Shown: in pieces, positions 15,278 through 23,349 of the stretch
How the letters are laid out: each line of letters opens with the position of its first letter
Position numbering within the stretch: position 1 is the first letter of the stretch
Origin: Actinomycetes bacterium
GTDB taxonomy: Bacteria > Actinomycetota > Acidimicrobiia > Acidimicrobiales > RAAP-2
DNA length: 64,000 bases
Assembly (NCBI GenBank): GCA_021827705.1
Contig: JAKAUQ010000004.1
Span: forward strand, 1 to 64,000
Reading direction: 5' to 3'
Position numbers and translations under genes: made by a program
The notes under the pieces: generated by a model
What the model was told of the DNA's origin: nothing
The model's input: only the letters and a program-made list of their open reading frames with translations
Database searches by the model: none

Positions 15278-16923
15278 GCGCGTGGCGCGCGGCGCTGCGC
15301 GCCGAGCGGCGCCGTGTGCTCGCGGCCCTCGGCGCCGGCCTGGTGGTCGGGTTGGCCGCGGTCGGCCTGGCGGCGACGGCGGGCTGGCTCATCGCCCGGG
15401 CGGCCGAGCGCCCGGTGCTGCTGACCCTGAGCGTCGCCATCGGCCTCGTGCAGCTGTTCGCCCTGGCCAAGGCGGCCGGGCGCTACCTCGAGCGCACGGC
15501 CACCCACGGGGCCACCTTGTGCATCGTGGCCCGGGTGCGCGCGCGGCTGGCGCGCGAGCTCGAGCCGCTGGTGCCGGCCGGCCTCGGCCCGCGGGGAGCC
15601 GACGTCGTCGACGCCGTGGTGCGTGACGCCGAGCGCGTCGAGGAGTCCCTCACGTCGGTCGCGTCGCCCCTGGTGGCCGCGGCGGTGGTCGCCGTCGTCA
15701 CCACCGGCGCCATCGCGCTGGTCTGCCCGGGGGCGGCCGGGGCGCTCGGTGCGGGCTTGGTGGTCCTGGCGGGGCTGGCGGTGTGGGGCGTGCGCCGCGG
15801 GAGCCGCGCCGAGGTCGACGACGACGACGCCCGCGACGCGCTGCGCGCCCTCGTCGACGCGGTGGCGCGCGACCCGGCCGCGAGCGCGCTCGGCGAGGGC
15901 GTGAGCGCCCTGAGCGCGCGCGCCCGGGTCCAAGACGAGCGCCTGGGGCGGGCCCGTCGCGCCCGGGCCCGCCAGCGCGGCGCGCTGGAGGGGGGAGCGA
16001 CCGGTCTCACGGGCCTGGTGGTCGTGGCCGTGGTCGTCGCCGAGGCCCACGGCGGCGTCACCGGACCGCGGGCCGCCGCCGTGGTGGTGGCCGTCCTGGC
16101 TGCCCTGGAGCTGCTCGAGGGCCTCGGGGGGCTGGCCAGCTGGCACGGGGTCGCCCGGGCCCAGGCCCGGCTGGGGAGCCTGGCCGGGACGCCGCCGGTG
16201 CGCGAGCCGGTCGACGAGACGACCGCGGCCGGGTCCCACGTGACGGTGCGCGACCTGGCTATCGCCTTTGACCGCCCGGTGCTGGCGCACCTGTCGATGG
16301 CGCTGGCGCCGGGGGAGCGGGTGCTCCTGCGTGGCCCGAGCGGGGCGGGCAAGACGGCCACCGCGTGGGTGCTGGCCCGCCTGCTCGACCCGGCGGGGGG
16401 CACCGTGCGCCTGGAGGGCGTCGACTACGCGCGCCTGGCTGGATCCACGGTGCGCGACTCGGTCCTGCTGGTCGAGGACGCCCCCTACGTGTTCGTCGGG
16501 TCCCTGGGGGACAACCTGCGCGTGGCCGACGCCGCGGGCAGCGACGAGCAGTTGCGCGCGGCGCTCGAGGCGGTCGGCCTGGCTCACCTGGCCGCGCGGC
16601 CCGGCGGGCTGGCCGCCCCGCTGCGCGGGGCCGAGCTGGCACTGTCGGGGGGCGAGCGGGTGCGCCTCGGCTTGGCGCGGGCCCGCCTGGCCCGGCGCGC
16701 GGTGCTGGTGCTCGACGAGCCCACCGAGGGGCTCGATGGGCTCAGCGCGGCGCGCCTGATCGCCTCGCTGGCCGACCTGGACGCGGCGGTGCTGGTGATC
16801 TCACATCGGCCGGAGGTCGCCGCGGTGGCCACGCGGATCGTCGAGGTCCCCGGGCCGCGGGGCGACCAGGAGGCCGTCGGCGAGCGAGGCGAGGTCGGAG
16901 GTGGCCAGCCCGGCGTCGCCTAG
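15274..16923 (+). CDS. cydC: thiol reductant ABC exporter subunit CydC
   Basis: 549-aa partner of CydD with the same architecture: transmembrane domain (about residues 1-310), Walker A GPSGAGKTA, signature LSGGERVR, Walker B AVLVLDEPTEG and H-loop VISHRPE. GTG 15274 overlaps the cydD stop as GTGA. The ATPase domain is essentially complete by base 16850; a hydrophilic Gly/Glu-rich tail continues to 16923 and lies antisense to the last codons of the convergent phosphatase gene, a 123-bp overlap. The tail may be an accidental extension in high-GC DNA. Confidence 0.88.
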   Translation: MSAWRAALRAERRRVLAALGAGLVVGLAAVGLAATAGWLIARAAERPVLLTLSVAIGLVQLFALAKAAGRYLERTATHGATLCIVARVRARLARELEPLVPAGLGPRGADVVDAVVRDAERVEESLTSVASPLVAAAVVAVVTTGAIALVCPGAAGALGAGLVVLAGLAVWGVRRGSRAEVDDDDARDALRALVDAVARDPAASALGEGVSALSARARVQDERLGRARRARARQRGALEGGATGLTGLVVVAVVVAEAHGGVTGPRAAAVVVAVLAALELLEGLGGLASWHGVARAQARLGSLAGTPPVREPVDETTAAGSHVTVRDLAIAFDRPVLAHLSMALAPGERVLLRGPSGAGKTATAWVLARLLDPAGGTVRLEGVDYARLAGSTVRDSVLLVEDAPYVFVGSLGDNLRVADAAGSDEQLRAALEAVGLAHLAARPGGLAAPLRGAELALSGGERVRLGLARARLARRAVLVLDEPTEGLDGLSAARLIASLADLDAAVLVISHRPEVAAVATRIVEVPGPRGDQEAVGERGEVGGGQPGVA

Positions 16924-17598
16924 CCAGGCGGCCACCCCACCACCCGCGTCCAGGTCGTCGAGGAGAGCCTCGAGCAGCGCGGCGGGGGCGTCGAGGCGCT
17001 CGGGCGGCGTGCGGGCCAGCGCCGCGGCGTAGACGGGGTCCCGGGCCAGTTCGGCGACCAGACGCGCCGTGGGCCGCTGCGAGGCCGCGTAGTCGGCCAC
17101 GATCTCGGCGCGCGCCACGCCCAGCGCGCTCAGGGCCAGGGCGATCACGACGCCGGTGCGGTCCTTGCCGAAGAAGCAGCTCACGGCGACGGGCGCTGGG
17201 GCGATCGCGGCCAGGTCGCCCAGGGCGGCCACGATGGGGGCCGGGTGCGCCAGGTACTGCCGGTAGCGCTCGAGCAGCGGGGTGGCCAGGTCACCGGCCG
17301 CGCCCTGGCCGACGGGGTGGGAGACGACGCGGCGGACCGCGCGCGTCGGTGCGGGACCGGTGGCCGCGGCCTCGGCGGGGTCGCGCAGGTCGATCAGCGC
17401 GACCGGGCCGAGGTCCCCGAGGGCCGCCGCGCCGCGGGCGTCGAGGCGGTGCAGGGCACTGGTGCGAAAGAGGCGTCCGGGCGCCACGACGCGACCGTCG
17501 CAGGTGTGGCGCCCGCCGAGGTCGCGGAAGTTGGGCGCGCCGTGGGCCCGCACCACGCCCGCCAGGGCGCCGCGACGCTCCGCCCCGTACTCGCGCAT
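16801..17598 (-). CDS. tyrosine-protein phosphatase (Y_phosphatase3-type)
   Basis: 265-aa protein tyrosine/lipid phosphatase. The N-terminal APNFRDLGG motif and the P-loop CFFGKDRTG (CX5R with GKDRTG) identify the family that includes Mycobacterium PtpB-like and other actinobacterial Y_phosphatase3 enzymes. The His that usually precedes the catalytic Cys is Ser here (VSCFFGKDRTG). ATG 17598 is supported by TACGCT exactly 6 nt upstream (leaderless). Its 3' end overlaps cydC by 123 bp on the opposite strand. The cellular target is unknown. Confidence 0.85.
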   Translation of the reverse strand: MREYGAERRGALAGVVRAHGAPNFRDLGGRHTCDGRVVAPGRLFRTSALHRLDARGAAALGDLGPVALIDLRDPAEAAATGPAPTRAVRRVVSHPVGQGAAGDLATPLLERYRQYLAHPAPIVAALGDLAAIAPAPVAVSCFFGKDRTGVVIALALSALGVARAEIVADYAASQRPTARLVAELARDPVYAAALARTPPERLDAPAALLEALLDDLDAGGGVAAWLGDAGLATSDLASLADGLLVAPRPGDLDDPRGHRGDLRPM

Positions 17599-17604
17599 CG
17601 GCGC

Positions 17605-17610
17605 AGCGTA
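17605..17610 (-). promoter_or_regulatory. -10 element of the tyrosine phosphatase gene (leaderless)
   Basis: Minus-strand TACGCT sits 6 nt before ATG 17598. The same hexamer and spacing recur at rpiB (53581-53586). Confidence 0.5.
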
Positions 17611-17670
17611 GCGGGGGCCCGGCGCGCGTGGGCTAGAACGGTGCCCACACCGAGAGCGGGAGACCACGCG

Positions 17671-19173
17671 ATGACCACCCTCGAGCGCCCCGGCAACGTG
17701 GCCTTCCGCGTCGAGCGGCGCGGGACCCAGGAGGTCCCGCGCGCCGAGCAGCACGTGCGCCCCCACGCGCTGGCCGCTTTGTGGAGCGGCTCGTCGATCA
17801 ACATCGCCTACGTGATCTACGGGGCCCTGCTGATGGGCTTCGGGTTCTCCCTCGAGCGCGCCGTGGTCCTCATCGTGCTGGGCAACGCGTCCTACGTCCT
17901 GGTCGGGCTGGCCTCCCTGCAGGGACCCACGGCGCGCACCACGACCTTCGCCATCAGTCGCGCGGCCTTCGGGGTGCGCGGGGCCCGCGCGGTCGCCCTG
18001 CTCAACTGGGTGACCCAGCTGGGCTTCGAGACGACCGCGCTGGTGCTGATCCAGGGAGCCGCGCTGACCCTGCTGGTGCGCGCCGGCTGGCACGTGGGCA
18101 CCGCGGGCCGGGTGGGCCTGGTCGTGGCCGCGGTGGCCGCCCAGTCGCTCCTGCCGATCTTCGGGCACGCCACGATGGTCCGGGTCCTGCGCTGGATGAT
18201 CGTCCCCTTCGCCGTGGTCTTCGCGCTGCTCAGCGTCGCCGTGTGGGGCCACGGGTCGGTCGTGGCGGCTGGCGGGGCCGGGGGCTGGCCCCTCGACTCG
18301 GCCGGCCTGGCCTTCGTCGTGGCCCTGTCGGGACTGGGCTGGACCGAGTGCGCCAACGACTACAGTCGCTACCTCGACCCCGGGGCCCCGGCCCGGCGGG
18401 TCGTGGGCGGGGTCCTGCTGGGCGCCGCGGTGCCCGAGACCCTCCTGATGGCGCTGGGCGCCTTCCTGTACACGCGGCTGCCCGACGCCGCGGGCTGGGC
18501 GAGCACCAACCCCTTCGACGTCCTGGTGCACCCGCACCTGGGGCCCACCTGGCTGGTGACGGCCGTGCTGGTGGTGGCCATCGTCCAGCTGCTGGCCATC
18601 GATGCGCTGGTGCTGTACTCCTCGGGGGTGTCCCTCCAGGCGGCCGGCCTGTCGCGCCCGCGGGTCCAGACCGTCATGCTCGACGCGGTGCTGGCCGGGG
18701 CCCTGACCCTGTGGGCGACCTTCCAGTCGTCCTTCTCGCTGTTCACCAAGGAGTTCGTCGGGGTCATCATCGTGTGGATCTCGCCGTGGCTCGGGGTCTT
18801 CCTGACCGACTGGGCACTGCGCCGGGGACGCTACGACGCCGCGGCCCTCCAGCGCGCCGACGCCGGCTCCCCCTACTACGGGGGGCGCCGCGGGCTGTGG
18901 CCGGCGGCCGCGGTGGCCTTCGTGGCCGGCCTGGTCGCGGCGACGGCGTGCTTCTCGAAGGCCCCGCCGCCCGTCAGCGTGCCGTGGCACTGGATGACGC
19001 CGGTCGCCAACCACTTCGGCGCCTTCTACTGCCCGGGCACGCTCGCCGCCCACTGCGGCGCGGCGGGCTGGCTGGGCGGGGCCGACCTGTCCGCGCCGGC
19101 CGGGATCCTGGTCAGTGCCGCCGTCTACGCGGCCCTGGCGCATCGTCGGATCCGCGTGGCGCGCGCGTGCTAG
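17671..19173 (+). CDS. NCS1-family cytosine/purine permease
   Basis: 500-aa transporter with about twelve hydrophobic segments. The N-terminal hydrophilic stretch is followed by ALWSGSSINIAYVIYGALLMGFGF, an NCS1 (nucleobase:cation symporter-1) pattern, and by LNWVTQLGFETTALVLIQGAA and the TECANDYSRYL loop seen in cytosine/purine/allantoin permeases. It probably imports a nucleobase or related heterocycle; some NCS1 members carry thiamine precursors or hydantoins, so the substrate is open. ATG 17671 is preferred because GGGAG lies 8 nt upstream; an in-frame GTG at 17641 is possible. The stop TAG is the start of the next promoter's -10. Confidence 0.85.
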   Translation: MTTLERPGNVAFRVERRGTQEVPRAEQHVRPHALAALWSGSSINIAYVIYGALLMGFGFSLERAVVLIVLGNASYVLVGLASLQGPTARTTTFAISRAAFGVRGARAVALLNWVTQLGFETTALVLIQGAALTLLVRAGWHVGTAGRVGLVVAAVAAQSLLPIFGHATMVRVLRWMIVPFAVVFALLSVAVWGHGSVVAAGGAGGWPLDSAGLAFVVALSGLGWTECANDYSRYLDPGAPARRVVGGVLLGAAVPETLLMALGAFLYTRLPDAAGWASTNPFDVLVHPHLGPTWLVTAVLVVAIVQLLAIDALVLYSSGVSLQAAGLSRPRVQTVMLDAVLAGALTLWATFQSSFSLFTKEFVGVIIVWISPWLGVFLTDWALRRGRYDAAALQRADAGSPYYGGRRGLWPAAAVAFVAGLVAATACFSKAPPPVSVPWHWMTPVANHFGAFYCPGTLAAHCGAAGWLGGADLSAPAGILVSAAVYAALAHRRIRVARAC

Positions 19174-19176
19174 CCT
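19171..19176 (+). promoter_or_regulatory. -10 element of the cobalamin operon
   Basis: TAGCCT, whose first three bases are the stop codon of the permease gene. The predicted start near 19183 lies just upstream of the riboswitch core. Confidence 0.5.
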
Positions 19177-19182
19177 GCACTC

Positions 19183-19300
19183 GCTGCGCACCCGCGCAGT
19201 GACGTGGCCCCAGCGAATTCCGGTGAGATCCCGGTACTGTCCCGCAACGGTAAGGCCCCTTCGAGGGGACGAGTCCGGTCGCCTGGACCCCGTCGTCGTA
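19183..19300 (+). promoter_or_regulatory. cobalamin riboswitch (aptamer)
   Basis: The aptamer core is recognisable: GCGAATTCCGGTGAGATCCC (from 19212) and GGTACTGTCCCGCAACGGTA (from 19232), nearly the textbook B12-box, followed by CCCCT-TCG-AGGGG (19256-19268) and GACGAGTCCGGTCGCCTG, the 3' strand of the core. It should bind adenosylcobalamin or a related corrinoid and repress the operon when the ligand is abundant. The genes that follow (btuFCD and cob) confirm the assignment. The 5' limit is approximate. Confidence 0.95.
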
Positions 19301-19332
19301 CTAGTCCTCGGAGGAAGGACGGTTCGGTTCGC

Positions 19333-19380
19333 TCTCCGAGCGGAGACGGGCTCTCGTCCTCCGTTTCGAACAGAGCGGAG
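19333..19380 (+). promoter_or_regulatory. riboswitch expression platform with ribosome-site sequestering hairpin
   Basis: TCTCCG-AG-CGGAGA (19333-19346) is a perfect hairpin. CTCCG (19359-19363) can pair with CGGAG (19376-19380), which is the ribosome binding site of btuF. The decamer GAGCGGAGAC occurs twice (19338-19347 and 19373-19382), so each CTCCG segment can pair with either copy, giving mutually exclusive structures. This suggests translational control. Confidence 0.6.
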
Positions 19381-19386
19381 ACATCC

Positions 19387-20301
19387 ATGCGAACACTGCG
19401 AGTGGCCCTGGCCACCGCCGTGGCCACCGTCGGCCTGGCCCTGGCCCCCAGCGTCGGTGGCGCCGCGACGCACGCGGCGTGGCCGGTGACGGTGCGGGCG
19501 GCCAATGGCGCCGTCACCATCACCCAGCGGCCCACCCGGATCATGTCCCTGTCGGCGACGGCGACCGAGATGCTCTACGCCATCGGCGCCGGCTCCCAGG
19601 TCACGGCCGTCGACAAGTACTCGAACTACCCGCCGGGCACGCCGAGGACCTCGCTGAACGGCTACGCGCTCAGCGTCGAGGCGGTCGCCCGCTACCGCCC
19701 AGACCTGATCATCGTGGCCTACGACCCGCCGTCCCTGGCCGCGCAGCTGGCCACCTTGCACATCCCGGTGATCTACGACCCGGCCGCGCCGTCCCTGGCC
19801 GTCGCCTATCACCAGTACCTCGGGCTCGGTGCGGCGACCGGTCACCTGGCCGGCGCACGCGCCGAGGTGGCGCGCCTGCGCGCCCGGGTGGCCGCCATCG
19901 TGCGCGGCGCCCCCCACGTGCCGGTGGGCACCACCTACTACTACGAGCTGGACCCGACGTACTACTCGGTCACCTCGGCGACCTTCATGGGCCAGCTGCT
20001 CTCCTTGCTCGGCCTGCGCTCGATCGCCGACGCCGGCGGCACGCACGTCAATGGGGGCTACCCCCAGCTGACCGCGGAGTTCATCTTGCAGGCCAACCCG
20101 AGCATCATCTTGCTGGCCGATCACGGCTGCTGCCAGGCGACCCCCAGCAGCGTCGCGGCGCGCCCGGGGTGGTCGGCGCTGTCGGCGGTGGCCGCGCGGC
20201 GCATCTACATCCTGCCCGACTCCATCGCCAGCCGGTGGGGGCCGCGCATCACCATCTTGCTGCAGGCGGTCGCCACCGATCTGCGGCGGGCCTTCGGCTG
20301 A
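19387..20301 (+). CDS. btuF: cobalamin ABC transporter substrate-binding protein
   Basis: 304-aa periplasmic-binding-fold protein (class III, BtuF-like). A signal peptide (MRTLRVALATAVATVGLALA with GGAA after it) is followed by two lobes linked by a long helix: PTRIMSLSATATEMLYAIGAG, YALSVEAVARYRPDLIIVAY and SVAARPGWSALSAVAARRIYILPD are typical of B12/siderophore binding proteins. No cysteine follows the signal sequence, so there is no lipobox, unusual for a Gram-positive-type binding protein. The riboswitch upstream and btuCD downstream fix the ligand class as corrinoid. Confidence 0.9.
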   Translation: MRTLRVALATAVATVGLALAPSVGGAATHAAWPVTVRAANGAVTITQRPTRIMSLSATATEMLYAIGAGSQVTAVDKYSNYPPGTPRTSLNGYALSVEAVARYRPDLIIVAYDPPSLAAQLATLHIPVIYDPAAPSLAVAYHQYLGLGAATGHLAGARAEVARLRARVAAIVRGAPHVPVGTTYYYELDPTYYSVTSATFMGQLLSLLGLRSIADAGGTHVNGGYPQLTAEFILQANPSIILLADHGCCQATPSSVAARPGWSALSAVAARRIYILPDSIASRWGPRITILLQAVATDLRRAFG

Positions 20302-20304
20302 GCC

Positions 20305-21369
20305 GTGGGACCCGGGCCGCGCCAGGGCGACGGGGCGGGACCCCCGCCGCCGGTCGCGGTCGCGCGTCCGGTGCTGGTGGCCCTCGCGGTGCTGGTCGTG
20401 GTGACCGTGGTGGCCACCGCGATCGGCCCGGCGGACCTGTCGCTCGGCACCGTCGTGCGGGTCGTGGCCGACCACGTCGGCCTCCACCTGCCCGGGCGGG
20501 TCTCGGCCATCGACCAGGCGATCGTCTGGCAGATCCGCCTGCCCCGGGTGATCCTGGGCGGCCTGGTGGGCGCCATGCTGGCCCTCGGAGGCGCCTCCTA
20601 CCAGGGGGTCTTTCGCAACCCGCTGGCCGACCCGTACCTGCTGGGGGTGGCTGCGGGCGCGGGGCTCGGTGCGACGATCGCCATCGTGTCGGCCAGCCGG
20701 GCCACCTACCTGCTGCCCATCGCGGCCTTCGCGGGCGGCGTCGTCGCGGTCTCGCTGACCTACCTGGTGGGCGTGCGCGCCAGCGGCTACGCGACCAGCG
20801 CCTCGATCATCCTGGCCGGCGTGGCCGTGGCTGCCGTGTTCACGGCCCTGCAGACCAACATCCAGCAGCAGCACGCCGCCGATCTCCAGCCCGTCTACTC
20901 GTGGATCCTGGGCAGCCTGTCGGTGGCCACGTGGTCCGACGTGCGCCTCATCGTGCCCTACGTCGCGGTGAGCACCGTCGTGCTGCTGGGCCACCGGCGC
21001 CTCCTGGACGTGCTGCGCGTGGGCGAGGAGGAGGCCACGTCCCTCGGCGTCGATCCGCGCCGCGTGCGCCTGACCGTGGTGGCGGCGGCCACCTTGGGCA
21101 CGGCGGCCGCCGTCTCGGTCAGCGGGCTCGTCGGCTTCGTCGGCATCATCGTGCCCCACGCGGTGCGCCTGACCACCAACGCCAGCTACCGCGTGGTCCT
21201 GCCGGTCTCCCTGATCAGCGGGGCCTCGTTCCTGATCCTGGCCGACCTGGGCGCGCGCATGCTCGACGCGCCCGCCGAGATCCCCCTCGGGGTGGTGACC
21301 GCGTTCATTGGCGGCCCCTTCTTCATCTTCGTGCTGCGCTCGCGGCGCTCGCGTCAGGGGACGCTGTGA
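20305..21369 (+). CDS. btuC: cobalamin ABC transporter permease
   Basis: 354-aa FecCD/BtuC-type permease with roughly ten transmembrane segments. Motifs include WQIRLPRVILGGLVGAMLALGGASYQG (early TM region), NPLADPYLLGVAAGAGLGA and a C-terminal GLVGFVGIIVPHAVRL coupling segment. GTG 20305 is 3 bp after btuF. The stop overlaps the btuD GTG. It forms the channel through which BtuF-delivered corrinoid enters. Confidence 0.93.
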   Translation: MGPGPRQGDGAGPPPPVAVARPVLVALAVLVVVTVVATAIGPADLSLGTVVRVVADHVGLHLPGRVSAIDQAIVWQIRLPRVILGGLVGAMLALGGASYQGVFRNPLADPYLLGVAAGAGLGATIAIVSASRATYLLPIAAFAGGVVAVSLTYLVGVRASGYATSASIILAGVAVAAVFTALQTNIQQQHAADLQPVYSWILGSLSVATWSDVRLIVPYVAVSTVVLLGHRRLLDVLRVGEEEATSLGVDPRRVRLTVVAAATLGTAAAVSVSGLVGFVGIIVPHAVRLTTNASYRVVLPVSLISGASFLILADLGARMLDAPAEIPLGVVTAFIGGPFFIFVLRSRRSRQGTL

Positions 21370-22166
21370 GGCAAGCCGACAGCGCCCTGGAGCTGCACGG
21401 CCTGGTCGTCTCCTACGACGGGGTGGCGGCTCTGAGCGGGATCGACTACGCGCTGGCCCCGGGGGCCTGGCTCGGCCTGATCGGGGCCAACGGGGCCGGC
21501 AAGTCGACGCTCCTGCGCGCTCTGGCGCGCCTGGTCGCCTACCAGGGCACGGTGCGGGTGACCGGCGCCGAGGTGGCGCACCTGAGCCGGCGCCGCCTGG
21601 CCCAGTTGGTGGCCTTCGTGCCCCAGGCGCCCGAGCTGCCCCGAGAGATGCGGGCGATCGACTACGTGGCCCTGGGCCGCACGCCCTACCTGGGCTACTT
21701 CGCCGTCGAGCGTCCCGCCGACCGCCACGCCGGCCACGAGCTGCTGGCGCGCCTGGGCCTGGCCGCTCTGGCCGAGCGGCCCGTCGGGGCCCTGTCGGGC
21801 GGCGAGGTTCAGCGCCTGGTGCTGGCGCGCGCGCTGGCCCAGGAGGCCCCCGTGCTGCTGCTCGACGAGCCCACCAGCGCCCTGGACCTGGGCCGCCGCG
21901 TCGAGGCCCTCGAGCTGGTCGACCAGCTGCGCGCCGAGCGCGGGCTCACCGTGGTGGCCGCCATGCACGACCTCACCTTGGCCGGGCAGTTCGCCACCGA
22001 GGTCGCCCTGCTCGACCACGGGCGGCTGGCCCGCACCGGGACGCCCGACGCGGTCCTCACCGACGCCGAGCTCGGTCACTACTTCGGGGCCTCGGTGCGG
22101 GTCCTGCGCGACGACGACGGCGACCTGGTCGTCGTGCCGCGACGGCAGCGAGGAGGTCCATCGTGA
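21366..22166 (+). CDS. btuD: cobalamin ABC transporter ATP-binding protein
   Basis: 266-aa ABC ATPase: Walker A GANGAGKST, signature LSGGEVQRL, Walker B VLLLDEPTSALD and H-loop AAMHDLTLA. The FepC/BtuD subgroup is indicated by the ALGRTPYLGYF segment. It energises BtuC. The start GTG overlaps the btuC stop by 4 bp and the end overlaps the cobO start by 4 bp. Confidence 0.93.
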   Translation: MRQADSALELHGLVVSYDGVAALSGIDYALAPGAWLGLIGANGAGKSTLLRALARLVAYQGTVRVTGAEVAHLSRRRLAQLVAFVPQAPELPREMRAIDYVALGRTPYLGYFAVERPADRHAGHELLARLGLAALAERPVGALSGGEVQRLVLARALAQEAPVLLLDEPTSALDLGRRVEALELVDQLRAERGLTVVAAMHDLTLAGQFATEVALLDHGRLARTGTPDAVLTDAELGHYFGASVRVLRDDDGDLVVVPRRQRGGPS

Positions 22167-22723
22167 ACGAGCCCCGGGGGGTCCCAGCCCGTCCCGTGCT
22201 CCACCGGGCGCGGTCGGTCGTCCTGGTCAATACCGGCGACGGCAAGGGCAAGTCGTCGGCGGCCTTCGGCGTCATGGGGCGGGCCTGGGCGCGCGGGTGG
22301 CGCGTGTGCGTCGTCCAGTTCCTCAAGAGCGGGACGTGGCACTCGGGGGAGCAGAAGCTGGCCGCGCATCTCGGGATCGAGTGGCACAGCCTGGGAGACG
22401 GCTTCACCTGGGAGTCCAGTGACCTGGACGAGTCGGCCGCCCGGGGCCGCCACGCCTGGGAGGTGGCCCGCGCGCGGCTGGCCAGCGGCGACTACCAGCT
22501 GGTGATCCTCGACGAGATCACCTACGCCATGACCTACGGCTGGATCGCGACCGACGAGGTGGTCGCCGCCCTGGCCGCCCGCCCGGCGACGACCAACGTC
22601 ATCCTCACCGGGCGCCAGGCACCCGATGCCCTGGTCGAGGCGGCCGACACGGTGACCGAGATGCGTCTGGTCAAGCACGCCTACGACCGGGGGATCCGCG
22701 CGATCAAGGGCATCGAGTTCTGA
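22163..22723 (+). CDS. cobO: cob(I)yrinic acid a,c-diamide adenosyltransferase
   Basis: 186-aa CobO/BtuR/CobA-type adenosyltransferase that attaches the 5'-deoxyadenosyl group to cobalt. The P-loop is TGDGKGKSSAAFG; VVQFLKSG and VILDEITYAMTYGW are family motifs, and the C-terminus KHAYDRGIRAIKGIEF is conserved. AGGAGG at 22151-22156 precedes GTG 22163. It is translated in overlap with btuD and cbiZ. Confidence 0.95.
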   Translation: MNEPRGVPARPVLHRARSVVLVNTGDGKGKSSAAFGVMGRAWARGWRVCVVQFLKSGTWHSGEQKLAAHLGIEWHSLGDGFTWESSDLDESAARGRHAWEVARARLASGDYQLVILDEITYAMTYGWIATDEVVAALAARPATTNVILTGRQAPDALVEAADTVTEMRLVKHAYDRGIRAIKGIEF

Positions 22724-23349
22724 TGCGCGCCGAGCTGGTGTGGCGCCTCGAGGACGGTCAGCGCTGGCCGGCGTGGGCCTGGCGCCTGGCGCCCGGGCAC
22801 CTCGTCGCCTCCAGCGCCAGCGTCGGCGGCGGCGTGGGCGAGCGAGCCTGGGTCCTCAACGCCCAGGTGCCCCGCGACTACCGGCGCACCGACCTGGCCG
22901 CGCACGGCGGGGAGATCGCCCGGTCGCTGGCGCTGGCCGGCCCCGGGGTCACCTTGCTCACCGCGGCCGAGGTCACGCGGGGATGCGCCGCGGCTGACGG
23001 TGGGGTCGTCGCCCACGTCACGGCCGGCGTCGACCTGCCGATCTGGGCGGCCAGCCCGGACCGACCCCTCGCCCCGGCCGCGGGCACCATCAACATCGTC
23101 GTGCTGGTGCGGGCCCGCCTGGCTCCCGGCGCCCTCTTGAACCTGCTGACCACGGCGACCGAGGCCAAGGCCCAGGCGCTCTGGGAGGCGGGCATCCCCG
23201 GGACCGGCACGCCGTCGGACGCCGTGGCCGTGGTGACGAGCGCGCGCGGCGCCGTGGAGGACTTTGGCGGCCCGCGCGCGGCGGTGGGCGCCCGGGTCGC
23301 CCGCGCGGTGCACCGGGCGTTGAGCGAGGCCCTGGTGGTGGCCCCGTGA
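22723..23349 (+). CDS. cbiZ: adenosylcobinamide amidohydrolase
   Basis: 208-aa CbiZ. This enzyme removes the aminopropanol tail of adenosylcobinamide (or cleaves incomplete corrinoids) to give adenosylcobyric acid, so imported corrinoids can be re-tailed. Diagnostic motifs are SSASVGGGVGERAWVLNAQV near the N-terminus, INIVVLV, then EAKAQALWEAGIPGTGTPSD. The ATG overlaps the cobO stop by one base. Coupling with btuFCD fits salvage. Confidence 0.9.
   Translation: MRAELVWRLEDGQRWPAWAWRLAPGHLVASSASVGGGVGERAWVLNAQVPRDYRRTDLAAHGGEIARSLALAGPGVTLLTAAEVTRGCAAADGGVVAHVTAGVDLPIWAASPDRPLAPAAGTINIVVLVRARLAPGALLNLLTTATEAKAQALWEAGIPGTGTPSDAVAVVTSARGAVEDFGGPRAAVGARVARAVHRALSEALVVAP

Noticed and set aside
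16801-21159. A 1452-codon minus-strand frame read as one giant protein
   Set aside because: Only its last 265 codons (16801-17598) have a domain, the tyrosine phosphatase. The rest is antisense to the permease, riboswitch and btuF/btuC.
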